Source: Streptomyces griseoincarnatus | GTDB lineage: Bacteria; Actinomycetota; Actinomycetes; Streptomycetales; Streptomycetaceae | Length of the DNA: 64,000 bases | NCBI GenBank assembly: GCA_014649575.1 | Contig: BMTH01000018.1 | Span: 62,001 to 126,000, forward strand | Direction: 5' to 3' | Part shown: piece after piece, positions 49,701-50,499 of the stretch | Layout: every line of letters starts with the position of its first letter | Numbering within the stretch: the stretch's first letter is position 1 | Translations under genes and position numbers: made by a program | The notes under the pieces: generated by a model | The model's input: only the letters and a program-made list of their open reading frames with translations | What the model was told of the DNA's origin: nothing | Databases searched by the model: none

Positions 49701-50499
49701 CGTCGCCAAGGACCTCGTCCCCTACCTCATGGGCGGCGTCGAGCCCCAGCACCCGGTGATCGGCCTGGAGCGCCGCGACCGGCACAAGAGCGAGCGTTTC
49801 AAGGAGTACGAGCGGCAGGTGGCCGAACTCCGGGCGGCGGAGCTGGACCCCGAGGACGAGGCGCAGGAGATGGAGGATCTGGAGGCGATGCTGCGCACGC
49901 CGCTGCGCCCCGACGAGGTCCACCCTCCGCTCAGCGAGGCCGAGTGGCGTCGCGCGGTCCGGGACGGAGTGCTGCTCTGGTCGCCCGCCGGAATGGAGCA
50001 CACGCTGCCGATGTCCGCCGACTTCCAGGCCCGTTCCGAGGACTCCGGCGGCCTGGTACTGACCGGCACCTCGGGCAGCGCCTACCGGATCGTCACACAC
50101 GTGGCCCGGCTGACCCGGCTCGCCGGTGTCCCCGTCGACCTCGGCCTCATCCGGGCCGGACTGGCGAGCATCCTGGTCGGGGTGGGCCACCACAGCTTCC
50201 ACGAGGTGATGACCGGCGCCCAGCTCGCCCTGGACGAGTTCGACCCCGCTGCCGCGTCGGTCTACTCCGACAACTGGGGCCGGTACTGGGACGTCTACCC
50301 GCTGACCGAGGAGGAACTGCGGACCTTTGTGGCCCGCGAAGGACTGTTCCCGGACGAGCACGCCCGCGCGCTGCTCGCCCGCCTGGAAGCGGAGAGGACC
50401 ACCGGCCGGGCCGGCCCGCGAACCGACGACGATGACGTGAGCGAGGCCGCCGGACGGCCGGCACCGACAGAGCACGAGACAAGAGGACAAGATGAGTGA
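16795..50499 (+). CDS. Giant (~11,234 aa) T7SS-exported multi-protease effector / polymorphic-toxin-like protein
   Basis: One uninterrupted reading frame of 33.7 kb (about 1.2 MDa). Numbering is from the GTG at 16795. The ATG at 16828 (MSIMPSPEV, residue 12) is an equally good or better start. Order: WXG100/CpnT-like helical export domain (12-260) with a hydrophobic stretch 124-158; PPPY motifs (477-496); Ala/Gly minisatellite (643-799); caspase-like module 1 (His1200/Cys1247); OTU protease (Asp1555, Cys1558, His1750); three long beta-rich modules (1870-3550); two OTU-like modules lacking the Cys (3729-3941, 4029-4169); ATLF-like zincin (HEFAH 4689-4693, Glu4750); caspase-like 2 (5243/5291); duplicated YHF/GESAH module with OmpA-like partners (5916-6516, 7306-7922); a second zincin between them (HELGH 6841-6845); helical HHxFHE domain (7988-8316, repeated 10877-11202); caspase-like 3 (8745/8791) and 4 (10267/10314); seven copies of a 250-residue alpha/beta module throughout. 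By eye it has only six Cys. Proteins I recall as 'lonely Cys domain' giants look similar. Target and processing are unknown. Confidence 0.9.
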   Translation: MLPARPDGRSPMSIMPSPEVNAMIFILTGERLIDADEDLAYESRGPYARLGRKIDQMSALIQKSVHDIGQVMPDDLSKAYAAAMGTLTDDGGRNYLREFSEQLDKIAEGRRKTSMDIMESKWQVIAEVIRLLIEIAIYLAMSFFTGGASASQIMLAKMRSRFFILSTLSHLLQRLHIAPSLTEAFSEAFTTFAVRLAMMNFAPDGRRPDGFDWNQILKDGAFGAAAGALTSIFAEYARKIVKSYDDTFLKNATDLDFKPPPKVRNDLDLDAGNHTPNSKPDPDTKFDTTPDNRPDPVTNNPGPTYNPPTGFRDLFSFRNNFRNNPDLWRNNQILRNNADRPGAIAGHYGIKGTADFLAAGSGEALAEILVKGAFDGDWSTSWSTFVGAGISSQVEATLTDGAKNGSAELRNILEGFRDKPPTVSGGDVASSGTGGSEGPSRTGGGTGRTDGPSHPDTTGGTGTTPVTSSSDSGVEAPPPYSVTDPPPYTSPAPPPYSPGTLPVTATENALWQQVHRGNADIREQALRDLTTLRGAQPPGATEIGVRDALHRNLSGSPEIRVVPVGSGPATEVDADGVRRALEGFGTPVTVTPPLTVTDGSVPVGEGSGFGPGTGLGADVSAGVGAGAEEGAAAEDRGKGTGAAPGGVSGTGVGSSAAPGAVSGVGAAPGTASGAGVGPSATPGTASGTDVGPSAAPGTASGAGVGPSAAPGTASGTDVGSSAAPGAVSGVGAAPGAASGTGAGPSTAPGAVSGTGVGPSAAPGAVSGTGAGPGAAPGAATGGTSAGPGAGAGSGAGTGNRGAVTSDGGAPAADQDPRTVDVPGQEDAPVSETVTTTDGVPGARDVSPGDTAPAPPDAEATGPVTVAGDASPLTVVVSEGPPPAAGSPEAAALLDGAGADRAVVLGPPTAPDSAGRPTRTAVELTRETPDGPVRARPLTGPAPVTAGAPEPGTDFPGADVLLPLADALGPAPDVRPVVTESAPSVGTGPEPSADVDPSGKAPVAPVKPESPTGAEAVPNTDASVPPDGAAKFDSASRPWSEPATVLHVESADGGGTPPVVNPPPGSQVVVRPAAGNPRPAGEPALATLDGRSVPLEQVRRLVPDTAVRPEPGRTVRTLTISQDPAEDGTARDAGRRALLGQDSYRGVRTESGPAAPNTTNTTGPAAAAVTAPSAPRAVFTGPTTALPGAGTEQGADYFVGHGTPRAVTLGTHDASRPTVRVSGVQLGEALKAWAGDDDRQRPLVLYSCETGRQPRIAGLPVAQHVANRTGRSVYAPTSEVGTARDKDGNVRAVLVDNGDGPGRWRLFTPEPDGADLDQLARDAGLHAGAGPADPFARARTLQQIRTLRDALGPDAEKQPGNRELLAGLAHVDGLRWQGTDSAARYGDGRMTLDLLRRMVTDWHGAGGGPVDGRATVDPSTGPTAEQYTAFLRAAAAARAGQGPGTTLDELVPPPPPTLPPTVLVSQDDVRGLDYAQSARVAWGLSDDPLPLSELGLGPEDTAELARRRPDLSPAPSRPESRAEDLTAFGPVTPAPERESLLRAGEHTFRRIAAPPDGNCFFRSVLDSARSREVPPAWAAGNADGLRARVRDRVAHTELGDIADALVPDPVHSVVNDLRLRALAGESDAGAQRRIAEVWDRIAQEVVTDGDTGRWREIVADSDYPGLAEVAPAPADARRLGGRGLLAATAARVDLWPSPFADLIPEALAHTLDLDLRIVQPDPRTPGALTTIALHTGGTGDPLHVAYNGTDHFDALVPDTDPSRATTPESAPEPVSASAPQPAPDGSDPYGDWLREMAGITDTAPGTADEGDRTPLETQLDRYRPPRLLTGPDARRPGPAPRTVTFEDGSRLPAALIRPGADPGDTGADGTPPGAEPTGLFAGTGVLTLRAPELAARQILDGLPDRLRARFDEEELLRLLTDQPSAFTAPRGARLVGREKSGVGLEMTVEAVPYHRWVRLSDTGGGTVKADTARRGQSGTGGGRTVGFGRRIAGALSMGPPLDWLLKIGASLGWARRTDYNQGTTAYQQAEHRAHEGSHLHLDDVHYRVRVHRVTEAPRAAAPAVTGGTPGTEDTTGVAPGPRWTRQLVHTAEFGMRDGLSWRLPDDLTVPYEGPRRAPRTLTFPEGEHPRLLDSTGLYLTDPAEDVALALSGARPGSSAHRTLVSYTRPGRLLGLFGRLAGPVSGPGLTRGRGQRPLGHLVVERSVPHRADLVTESTKVEVRDLTQTTYSNQRGHVRETRFGLQVTSGPNHQFAGPVTDVRVQGGPAVRTDLAAGRGHYLGTDAARKVTGRVRNQPMALYRVERTLMVRGAGEPRSAARPVRVVSLDWMSTQDARRLAGWDSRTPGRTGPNPDVEPPVPWYLRKEDPVHLGGQVRAEGFRPENQTGSGPGAAGTGTAPVTGPQTAPAQSGTPEPPRDPLQTFADTVLDTLHASYPSLFLPAAMRNHPRLARLWYSDERLRTAWFNERQVSEALNRPTLAQALDDLTTTGVPVTLVEDGKVRRGHHTLTLRARLTDRRFETTLNERTLRNAVIGNEVSGQGQQQSSTYSAGVEVGVSPRDHDKVGDTGLPRQIGNLMVGGRYAHTRQEATRNTVTVAHDHLTAQSGIDLYSYRVELRADFEGHRRPRGWPRLLTAGLLGVGVFVSTVAERPLFRRGTETVGRVELAVPAAHGSYRYAPTDTPAAPSTDPSAAAATSTATTSTPTTSTPTAPASRRLSALEAGQLLDGTGPVSMTDAKSQSLAERLLGSPHVVLSTQGGLQRQELVQETADRASGDSWHTSAPGTPVRTALRRAVADLSVAGQLNQYLGPFGTRVTGLHGAGPFRTHYLKAAVRGELENVRVMSDPKPSSLENTVANDHKVTGSSSTTSRTTLGLQGSDSPLQQTSGTQPVSGSYGSALQYAWGRGRALAQSVTRGRSTTMTYAGRMYLVVADAAETAAVRDRWTAAMGTIGTRAGQRISSAAGRLSGRVGQALSPRRATAALHRVRDAVMFHLPMQDAIETGLAPDGLGTGTPRNLGGGYRVPGFLRGRRFPTHPSGRPDASSAAQQLLPRLEKAGVPSHDREQVLQRLSPDFLLAHLHELTTDGVTLPVRHRTWSSPHHLPVGGSPAQVRFKLTPAGTTVKRLRTGYEVDDYRTIARDSAAGVTQDRGGDLTLSVGQRTPGSDILAANPSLQGTATGQRAGTRTDTLGSTAMPDIATTQAHAEVVTGYILTVTMTDAAGDPLAPRAVAHVGTLHELVSAGLLTPSGTGDDGTLTEQDVSEPERAVRMMTAEQARREAVAAWRADGDDILPFDDRTGSGMLAVDIRGAANVENALTLATARADGLGDGDLGRRHTGDPLTAQVRMARHTPLTALGSAPAQAQQEATSQGGLTAGFREALGADGSQLPTQSSARLFGQSHTVESRLYAKMHRRGARLLAVESAPRMEGMQRHKTSQATEAGITDNSEGAVGTAPLVATGGAGLTNPGVTGPVGGAGDGIAHKGAEDVTLGTHVKYGIDRSMLFALPVSWLAVSEADHRITDSRPLRTLGKAKRGPRAAEAETTALVWLREDQARDYGLLDDSSFPEEAAAAWDDMAKAAADLAVAEKEYYDARARAREAWLSLAPEERAALGDGDPGLTSALTTVLPRNLAESPAVLAWQAARDDAHLWEGRVDAAAADHHRLHLAASRLTAHHQGSAAVPVRDVPQEYTEPEWRSDAPAPYTVTEPDGTGVRTLTSPDGAVVRAVHEVPHDGASFFHALIAAAGERGRLARLLGADLADRFTAAPGDPEVTADAVHTARDRLARELGRPDNRDLLDSLAPDTADTFTQEELDGAGITLSPEQQAEFDALGRLPETFWPTPAQRAALASLALARPFATEPLPADAARPDDAPAPPARRAGDHGGADLLPALAARLLGTSLTVVTGEGREQRFLPYRDDRDGAARDGSATVDPAADPVLFAADGHFHAALSAHAPAPSATALPAPAPEGSGTSGETSAASGRPSKPAAHRSHTTAPWLPPADGAGPRYRLARDGVLTAPDGATYTQGTPTGRGNGFFGALSTALRHAAAQPNLDSREAGRLRSRADASPARLMRLNGLPGTPSERTSLFSPPPLARRRGAPEPSTEAKEGHLRRHLAEAPWTTTDADLAAARWAAAATGATVTLVEENGTAHTYLGPGGHNGPHLRLRRRGGDFVPLIERTPAPTTRTSPTDGTGPDPTATAATVPLPPSTPASPSSTPPPSRLPSSTGTTTDGRPATGTAADTTTTVTATDTVTGTATDAGPPGLDGDDAYELSPLAGDRGGQGDPARQLAVGRRAGAVLHSLGHPVVLAGAARGRVQFGTPRPLDAVEFGLPGDTLPTAASVRRALEQEFPGARVRPSAVTDDGRTLALSVDGVTIRITATGRPYTGTVRTDGFTLPAPADSVADAALTLATATGQDSRGRDLLDLLWALRATSADGTPSLTPATLPEDAYRAARPAGAPASLAVRLSEVLDTAALDADTLARHERTWRGLGVADGDLPGLRAELTGLAHALRTAPEVIADPVRTLAARLPGLSATDRNAALALLTPADRERLAADPALVDALRAATDPEEFASVAADLMTQVPAGVGQPVSARAAARTRIARMLRDPEVTARLLKGGSRVVVVPRTEALTSLDAFRFLNGAVTGDGRPWDGVRGVGTRTAAVTEENLLGERTTVGSGMSAYPDGYSTTVHEFAHTVHLHGLDATDRQRVTNAFRTTTRHGEAGAWPDGPLHSRDADGRRSAPNYSSRDEREFFAQLTNVYLRANGGNDPYTGLPRVNAGPEWVRTRQPALYPLLRRLYGDATDTRPTDINPVEATDTENEALARARALFAVAEGTPAEDGPAHEAVRALWDGTAGTHVPQPHPPAAPPAPVPTDARRDTAAPPPADDAVQRRLRELWAVVDATFGSQPLPQNIRDGLFTSLRVIEAARAAHPYFGRRPLDLDGITRTLLHLPPDAPVDAARHFDAFTLVSSAHRRGRSATLDAVAAYGLTRQGYPQGSALTGPDGTAYGRNLTGRPGLRLDLDRTADAQGVHPAPWGPTAYAAVLERDEEGRVLVNGTPVSDAEFAELLRHDPERPQDVPVVLIAGEEDGRNETLAREIAERTGSRTWFTNGDLRLEQAPDGRRVPVLAPPASASVPAGGWFPADPGRVPQDPGATLTASDGTVFPDSDIHTYPLATSDGQGLTGRAFLDAHDMAIREQSMRLLSAVRHYSDFLESLPGVHGAKESDARPLPRSLADSYVAVGHGDSGRTTVPRRSTGANQALPPVQLGRMLARRPSLRALPSEQPVWMLWCELSATRPRQDLLAQPPAAQHIANETGRTVFASDVQVGTADAENGLPPRLIKFDDPDRPQGHFDEFRPEPGADALAALADLGRLPGALPRRTTRALHWVRALRRTHGPDIDSAPAREAEFHELIEGFGALEELRFKAAGGADPGPLTWGGLQQTAGEYAARRGWDRSLTAGSLEHLLRAALDGDLSPQQAAAPAAPAAPPSTPADGTGTTPDASAPIAYAVSYGDAREVHVGLHTQDTYPHRDQEPDPEEAYGLDTLSGAEGPGGGGRPRPSRTEAEAPARFRFTDDPDAERPAQFRFTEDTDGEVSDGDDTDSEHGGPDLTPEEYLDLLFTPAARSGQSPEMLIGTAVALRQLAREHTDATGEDTGALGELHGLARRVLGLRPGTPSGDGHLTLLGSLALDAPSSALAGEAPLASYLRRHDRALRRATRLTRGDGVVRNWTGTGDQVPPLDTYAVEGADGRLSTWPAPWSKPYVVLAQEAAGSVRLTTPDGTVTLDDAGELARLVTRDPGRRGTDDIVLAFPHDDIETLAHHVADLTGAKVWYSEHAPRPATDWRTGADHLVLGPVEEGTGTVWSTAVPDRGTGSEGDFDDLLDLYAQDSATGEPYERDPGHDDPLRARRPEPLTTRDYGIVDGTGDGVLFRKPGGLRGTWQTPRSMTGTEDAPELLMNEQDHTLTSVTERPVLRISADRTLAVEDGAYGQQVFATREAVEASSAKLARAGLAVRLRTDESVGIVLPTPDGGSRLLHRVTPDFLTSSGQSTEEVCRDFADMLADTSRTSHMVFRAPDGGPAVTAPVNASDGVEVTGTHHLADALGHVADGRERPESADPDWAAGSVRLDDRPTGGHGGPLPGRAYGSALSLDRPDDPRRDALSDASRRIGVNEHAWADVGEGYLVQSVAAAGEHGQASLEINYAKPRTGAGGAHFGYHFVTVVLASEDGTHQISLENHARVSQRTHRHRRAVHANLRNHDLDDLRAAAARLRQEIEAREDDGADEHLTELRGYLDLTLALIRAKVAQTETRTAPAGSPEHTEAERKLEAAVRAAAHRVGNLEPVIPGKHQWYMRMYAKRPGESAHDTNAQLLTEGPSAEANPLTAVVLRGQQALPVSVTFDKGAQQTPEGSRNAIRHLAEVVARTGLWNAANGLPLPDVTVSGRRTARLVGRDLAKVRAEAVAGTFRRELADALAALQAGTPGPHLTADRFTIDPVARVSRASTGGDPGADTVDVTVDDQRGGPRHVASRGPRGNLRTDGGLRGGSRDDGLDPVAEQWPIGRPVTLTSPRHGDITRGPVSVVPVGEASAAHRPADPKGKSPAIGTERPPRLWYAYTRTADSRTEPFRYEVADTGHIRLPDGTEIPPGGWRRFGHDFVHEATGTLLRGDSGWIGRVANMEFLAPQLAELDPDPVPHRIAADPDALYVVPAHGSTALRVPLRQEAPPPVLRRDDRPRTVVRSAFDVRRFTHGDDTVTDLTVRLALRPHGEATDAVTARVAEGVERFYNRPGHRLPGGDRLHVTVEFVGPDDDPHLTVDLIGRDQPMNQLAWWADADPEEFAHELGHQLFLRDETPDAANPGRLDAPGSLLGAFREQAPDGLAQSGLRPRHLQLWAAVTEAVEPYTSPEGASWADARAAAPAERREPAWVDPVSFPEPTPQTGPDGAVPPPLPPGRPMTTVQEASEPSDDSDDEPDSDEENEQPRWADTGWLNTVFGPGWDAVPGDRLRETSEGLFALVSTEAGEDQEPQSLFRALNRVTRQVLHLPGDARPGPADHQLLGSLALDASSDDLETTDDLARYFVERQIETGRGALDEGTLLRDPAGNAAGRDFGRSGQPAPGPDSYVLRGTGRVVERPAPWQNPYVVVARAADGAVEVSLTPGRTYRVTRLDELAMLISYDSRRPRGADIVLALPPHIAAPLAVLVAGTTGRRVWRPEAPVAVATHPTAGSRLALDLRDGDTGASWVPVDPSELDGLPGARDLSSDSESDAGTDDGELSSSDGDAEFDRLADQLALERRIDERRTRPLITRDYGVIDKRGTGVLFTRLLPRHVAEVDTGDGTGAEADALLLPSQDHGAVLMADRPALHISEDRTLALLADGEGTTGRGRQVYATRAAIDASSARLAAAGAGVRLKADESTGILLPGEDGTYGEPLLRVEPEFLTASGSSEHAFTRDFAQMVAGTGSAPLSHVAFRGPAGDTVATAPVNGQHGREVTGTHHLAQALTEVAEGARPAGDVTPRWAARQTGRDLRFTGGVVGAPTPGERYGSALSHEPADNPRRAPLSAAARRIGVNEHAWAGVGEGYLIQSVSTTNDSGAQLFTHNHAKPGDRVGPHAPYHFAQVVLASEDGTHQITLENETHSRGGIPDEEIDAIVEDNLDRHGGDGLTRLARAAERRLADARRAGVDGAGAARLDDLARAARALAELHDAEQLPFYFDEDRPEHALALREADRARIHAREAVRAAAAVSDPKDLWFFRAYSKRPGESAHEVNAALLSDSSPALANPLTTVVLHGHAQRPHQRTIRFAREQHSLPDGAERTIDALARTLARVGLWNRANGLPLPTVTVTGHGNRSQASARKRAEAVRTALGARLARILADSQQGITGPPLAVRDFGLTLDAKRVRGATDPDTGRTVTVDIDDRRQAPPAPPVAFTGPALPRPTADVPTDVARPRDTRPATPAPEGDVPSPSPSRARSRSPQPGPEHRNSAAPPWVMARIRYAEESLAFDKRLGEYLAEHEAVVAEYRKMANAAWKTARERHPRGLGVFGDTSKYKAGVVGTSRPALQQVLRSGNLRELVALLYEGISSDFVPDMLGGREEQHPEIAEERPSRRQRETHAEFERRAKEILASPDLTPAQKKEAVEELERSVTIRTRPEDARPPLSEAERRIAVNEHGLTWLPATSLYDIAMSAGFQQRSEASGGLVATGTAGSTYRFMLHAARMRDQWGVDLDLGLIRAGMLAVSLTVDHHTFHEVMRGAQLALDDIADHDSALDYTDNWGRYWHIHPFGEQELRTHVARDGRFPDEHAQALRDELEGGTGTRTAIALPHRPAGARPIHTRPATTGLNHPQAPHRTNPPGDPATTAPAISPGVVTLQDVTSDEAERHREALLDALYGLGALEDVDRERAAEALERLDRLRGADPRLRGGFLDLDAMVRRVLLLGPAEQVNAAARGALVRLMTVPTSAGVTSLDTLSAHYLAHRGVFHPDFRFTDAQGRPRGRNWTGRALPGDFDASGTGRVRRTPDGTTTDDGAEDAPWRPVPGDPDPYIVLASGRDGAVVVRGLGGFTRSVPAEVLRELLALDQDLANRPGAVLLHVERSGAAPSDLPRALADRLGREVWAATGRAGIGHLPSAPGRSMLLLLDEEGRTTRGQWLASTPAAPDTPPGGTADDRVTALSVAHDGHRSTGYISMDLAQEADGGWSRTLEHSRLGSVTSYTYLRSGYDHGSTPAKLPWVELGLPTPYFPNNHGAPGAVMWHTPQGPREDDGPRFARTLARRRSLTSLAPGHPVVPLICYAAARPGIGGVLGGDVSGPLPFVPDPLAVVATGQHMANETGRTVFATVLANSVGPARYNDPETYINLVTDARGRAHRWVMFRPEPAGEALDRRARAAGLHTGTDPAPDAVRERTLRLVRALREIFGPTVDENAEYPALLRGIGALDLMHEADPALNRDGARLFTLDLYEQILARHRSAALPPGPVTPDDHRRLLTEAAGRLDNGQRGPLSDWLALPHLAHLLAGLAASPQREHLARQVLGLDATAPVGETEWSRLLWASFKVAMVTSRVDRGAFAAAVLHLPAPDPARFGEAVTVARQAAAVGRDPRRIHELAAHHLEQRGALAPERLLKNADGTAWGRTLDGTDRPQGTFDPGVITLLGRGPDGSLVPVGSEPAPWATQPGRPAPFVYVADGDAGGLVLPGATPAAVPARQFGELVFRDAELLGKAGNTEVIAVVPHGSPAGTRPPEGSLPDEGARNSARNWWTTRGATTLHHDPATGTYTVAMLPGPDGQPAPTGTWDRTGRPKGDPVAATSPVAPATNSAATLRTDARAEPVPEAAGALSDAWDAHARALSALGGAITEAATRERADGDETQVADAHAVDVAGRRLEDAEVRLRTLGVTPEALGAARETERETGERTMAPPAPRGAGARRWIADQLTEADLPPAQSPPAEGETVGLRDLEAAGITPSVGQRTEMTLRGDDRLPAATLPPLDLARIRMTGPGTWTAASDTAAANASRRLWARAYADFTAAVPEGTDEADASRAWAAAVVLVLPAEPHEVLADSRYVGGDFREAVRRVADHALAESTDADSAAELADALRAELGLHPRWTTPAMDAEASVEGTAGDTTPDVGTTGARTTPTPGRQQPAPAARPGTADGTPGAASSPDGPAPDTTGPVDADLSVLDGTDLDHVGLDFTTFDVTTFDFDPPGDLPAPVPAAPAPTALDTAGGRTESATPGVEAKARSSSAGEPMEGVELTSVPAPPPAPLPTPPGAPAPTTPAQPVYTSPAAPVPSALPPRSLVAYAREATVPSPAGRESIGRLAHQVAAAGLHNRRQGWAPPRVEVTGYGADGPGNRGLKRATAARNHFVRQLTQALQQLQQHLPADAPRLTAQDFRVKALAMNRVPDDWTGTGALAGVSRADLGRQATIRVVQAPDAAATQTLDALRRRDRTLRHGPLDVDALASRVLHLVPGTPVDQDTRDALFAMVNRAAAAGRATNLPALAAFHLTELGVTDPGRARHFTAHGRRVPGLNWDPGADPAAELDTTRGDVLEDNGPGPYDIAETRQNPWPQGVTPYVVAAGGRHDRVEALLPDGSNRELDVDEFVELVAADVARERLPKDTPIVLAVPFAGDQYLDLPRKLADRTGLTVWAHSGEVTLSSDQGVSTVDTVRRSGAPEGDWTASEPGLAPDPDDDVPDWYHQVATRPIVSALTGKQIGRASHHAEEWANDFEDDDRHLDRMTTYVHYYPATGRISTEHELPRPGAENAAYRLDVHGSPGRLHLAMRDGTVRPVDEREAGPWLRRRKSLSTLPKDHWIDFVVCWSGAPGDRTVPVPPNTASDAYAGPFVPDPLSSLSLGQQLANSTGRSVRLSYGSQGTRSRDGRYTRTLFADAQGRHRAWALFRPDPSGADLDRLAAVAGLSTDDGEITDEMRAGTLRLVRALRLTFGHDVDDAADFAALLRGVAAVDHMWRSDTDFDAAGPFTLDLLNRVVAAHPETASGVDRAAVRRVLAAAADHWAAWPGDALVGFVEVPAIEAAAQWMRDGDLEDEAVTALDLSGPHKVGEAERSRMFWARVKAEETLNAPGTNLGARVPKVLHLPPGTRPNGYRDTLLDLLTRAFAAGRDATDPDVAAAYDLDESGVYATTGVSTTAGDRSGDGRDYTAGQTPTTIDLARFGTPTGVLDTPWADRKGSAPYLVRVTPDGNAPDLLELTFDGETHRIPVGEFLELLAHDTSLTGKELDVPIVLAYSVHDGDPGDLAERIAQRLGRTVWWTDFPADLSTPGAPGEPFLILRTTPDGAEPDADAWNKARPAQATTPGDAPRPVQAPLPRAAAPLLESFPALTLDEDTGTDEDTEKDEDSDSDAGTGAERERERTEPPGDRPAPAWVLARIRYAQEALLFEQRLAAHLGENEQVNAEFGKVVRAFWDITLHNRLDYRLFGSRNPLSAGAVGQNYESLARVVETGNLRERVTFLFNGVAKDLVPYLMGGVEPQHPVIGLERRDRHKSERFKEYERQVAELRAAELDPEDEAQEMEDLEAMLRTPLRPDEVHPPLSEAEWRRAVRDGVLLWSPAGMEHTLPMSADFQARSEDSGGLVLTGTSGSAYRIVTHVARLTRLAGVPVDLGLIRAGLASILVGVGHHSFHEVMTGAQLALDEFDPAAASVYSDNWGRYWDVYPLTEEELRTFVAREGLFPDEHARALLARLEAERTTGRAGPRTDDDDVSEAAGRPAPTEHETRGQDE
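16828..17580 (+). other. WXG100/CpnT-like N-terminal export domain of the giant protein
   Basis: Residues 12-262 are almost wholly helical, starting MSIMPSPEVNAMIFILTGE, with an amphipathic helical bundle (DQMSALIQKSVHDIGQVM, LDKIAEGRRKTSMDIMESKW) and a membrane-like helix at 124-158. This layout matches the WXG100-like N-terminal domains that address large toxins to T7SS channels. Confidence 0.7.
18223..18282 (+). other. Three PPPY motifs, 8 residues apart
   Basis: Residues 477-480, 485-488 and 493-496 read PPPY, each followed by Ser/Thr. PPxY is the classical ligand of eukaryotic WW domains. Functional meaning here is inference. Confidence 0.85.
18720..19190 (+). repeat. 42-bp minisatellite encoding a 14-residue Ala/Gly/Ser/Pro repeat
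   Basis: About ten in-frame units of the type PGTASGAGVGPSAA, with variants PGTASGTDVGPSAA, PGAVSGTGAGPGAA and a shortened 10-residue PGAVSGVGAA. Several copies are near-identical in DNA, pointing to recent slippage or unequal exchange. Confidence 0.85.
20370..20760 (+). other. Caspase-like (clan CD) module 1 of the giant protein
   Basis: YFVGHG with His1200 and LVLYSCETG with Cys1247 form an H-G ... hydrophobic strand-C pair, followed by AQHVANRTGRSVYA. Spacing is 47 residues, matching modules 2-4. Confidence 0.6.
21420..22070 (+). other. OTU-type cysteine protease domain of the giant protein
   Basis: PPDGNCFFRSVL (Asp1555, Cys1558) and YNGTDHFDALVP (His1750) are the two OTU signature blocks, in correct order and about 190 residues apart. 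All predicted active-site residues are present. Confidence 0.75.
27960..29310 (+). other. Two tandem OTU-like modules without the catalytic Cys
   Basis: The first has PHDGASFFHAL (Ser3732 at the Cys position) and DGHFHAALS (His3941). The second has GRGNGFFGALSTAL (Gly4031 at the Cys position) and GGDFVPLI (Asp4169 at the His position). They look like decayed or binding-only copies. Confidence 0.6.
30800..31190 (+). other. ATLF-like zinc metalloprotease domain
   Basis: HEFAHTVHLHGL (His4689, Glu4690, His4693) with a downstream DEREFFAQ (Glu4750) gives the HExxH plus Glu arrangement of anthrax-lethal-factor-type gluzincins. Confidence 0.65.
32500..32940 (+). other. Caspase-like (clan CD) module 2 of the giant protein
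   Basis: YVAVGHGDSG (His5243) and VWMLWCELS (Cys5291), followed by AQHIANETGRTVFA. Spacing is 48 residues. Confidence 0.6.
34540..36340 (+). other. YHF/GESAH module copy 1 with OmpA-like domain
   Basis: Residues 5916-6388 contain RRIGVNEHAW, YHFVTVVLASEDGTHQI (His6219) and MYAKRPGESAH (His6366). Residues 6389-6516 read like an OmpA/MotB peptidoglycan-binding fold. From memory, the first part resembles a module common beside DUF4157 domains. Confidence 0.5.
37000..37460 (+). other. Second zincin domain of the giant protein
   Basis: EEFAHELGHQLFLRDE gives HExxH (His6841, Glu6842, His6845) with Asp6851 six residues after the second His, the spacing of the third ligand in metzincins, though the usual Gly is Phe. 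Confidence 0.6.
38710..40560 (+). other. YHF/GESAH module copy 2 with OmpA-like domain
   Basis: Residues 7306-7785 repeat copy 1 (RRIGVNEHAW, YHFAQVVLASEDGTHQI with His7616, YSKRPGESAH with His7766), followed by an OmpA-like domain with VTVTGHGNRSQASARKRAEA at about 7786-7922. Confidence 0.5.
40756..41740 (+). other. HHxFHEVM domain, internal copy
   Basis: Residues 7988-8316: MARIRYAEESLAF at the start, GGLVATGTAGSTYRF, DHHTFHEVMRGAQLALD (His8245, His8246, His8249, Glu8250), and DNWGRYW at the end. It repeats at the extreme C-terminus. I do not recognise the family. Confidence 0.6.
42955..43500 (+). other. Caspase-like (clan CD) module 3 of the giant protein
   Basis: FPNNHGAPGAV (His8745) and VPLICYAA (Cys8791), then GQHMANETGRTVFA. 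Spacing is 46 residues. Confidence 0.6.
47560..48020 (+). other. Caspase-like (clan CD) module 4 of the giant protein
   Basis: RLDVHGSPGRLHL (His10267) and DFVVCWSGAP (Cys10314), then GQQLANSTGRSVRL. Spacing is 47 residues. Confidence 0.6.
49424..50400 (+). other. HHxFHEVM domain, C-terminal copy
   Basis: Residues 10877-11202 repeat the domain at 7988-8316: LARIRYAQEALLF, GGLVLTGTSGSAYRI, GHHSFHEVMTGAQLALD (His11132, His11133, His11136, Glu11137), SDNWGRYW. C-terminal position is where polymorphic toxins carry their effector. Confidence 0.6.

Noticed and set aside
16795..50499. Giant gene as a non-ribosomal peptide or polyketide synthase
   Set aside because: No condensation, adenylation, ketosynthase or carrier motifs. 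The N-terminus is WXG100-like and the modules are protease-like.
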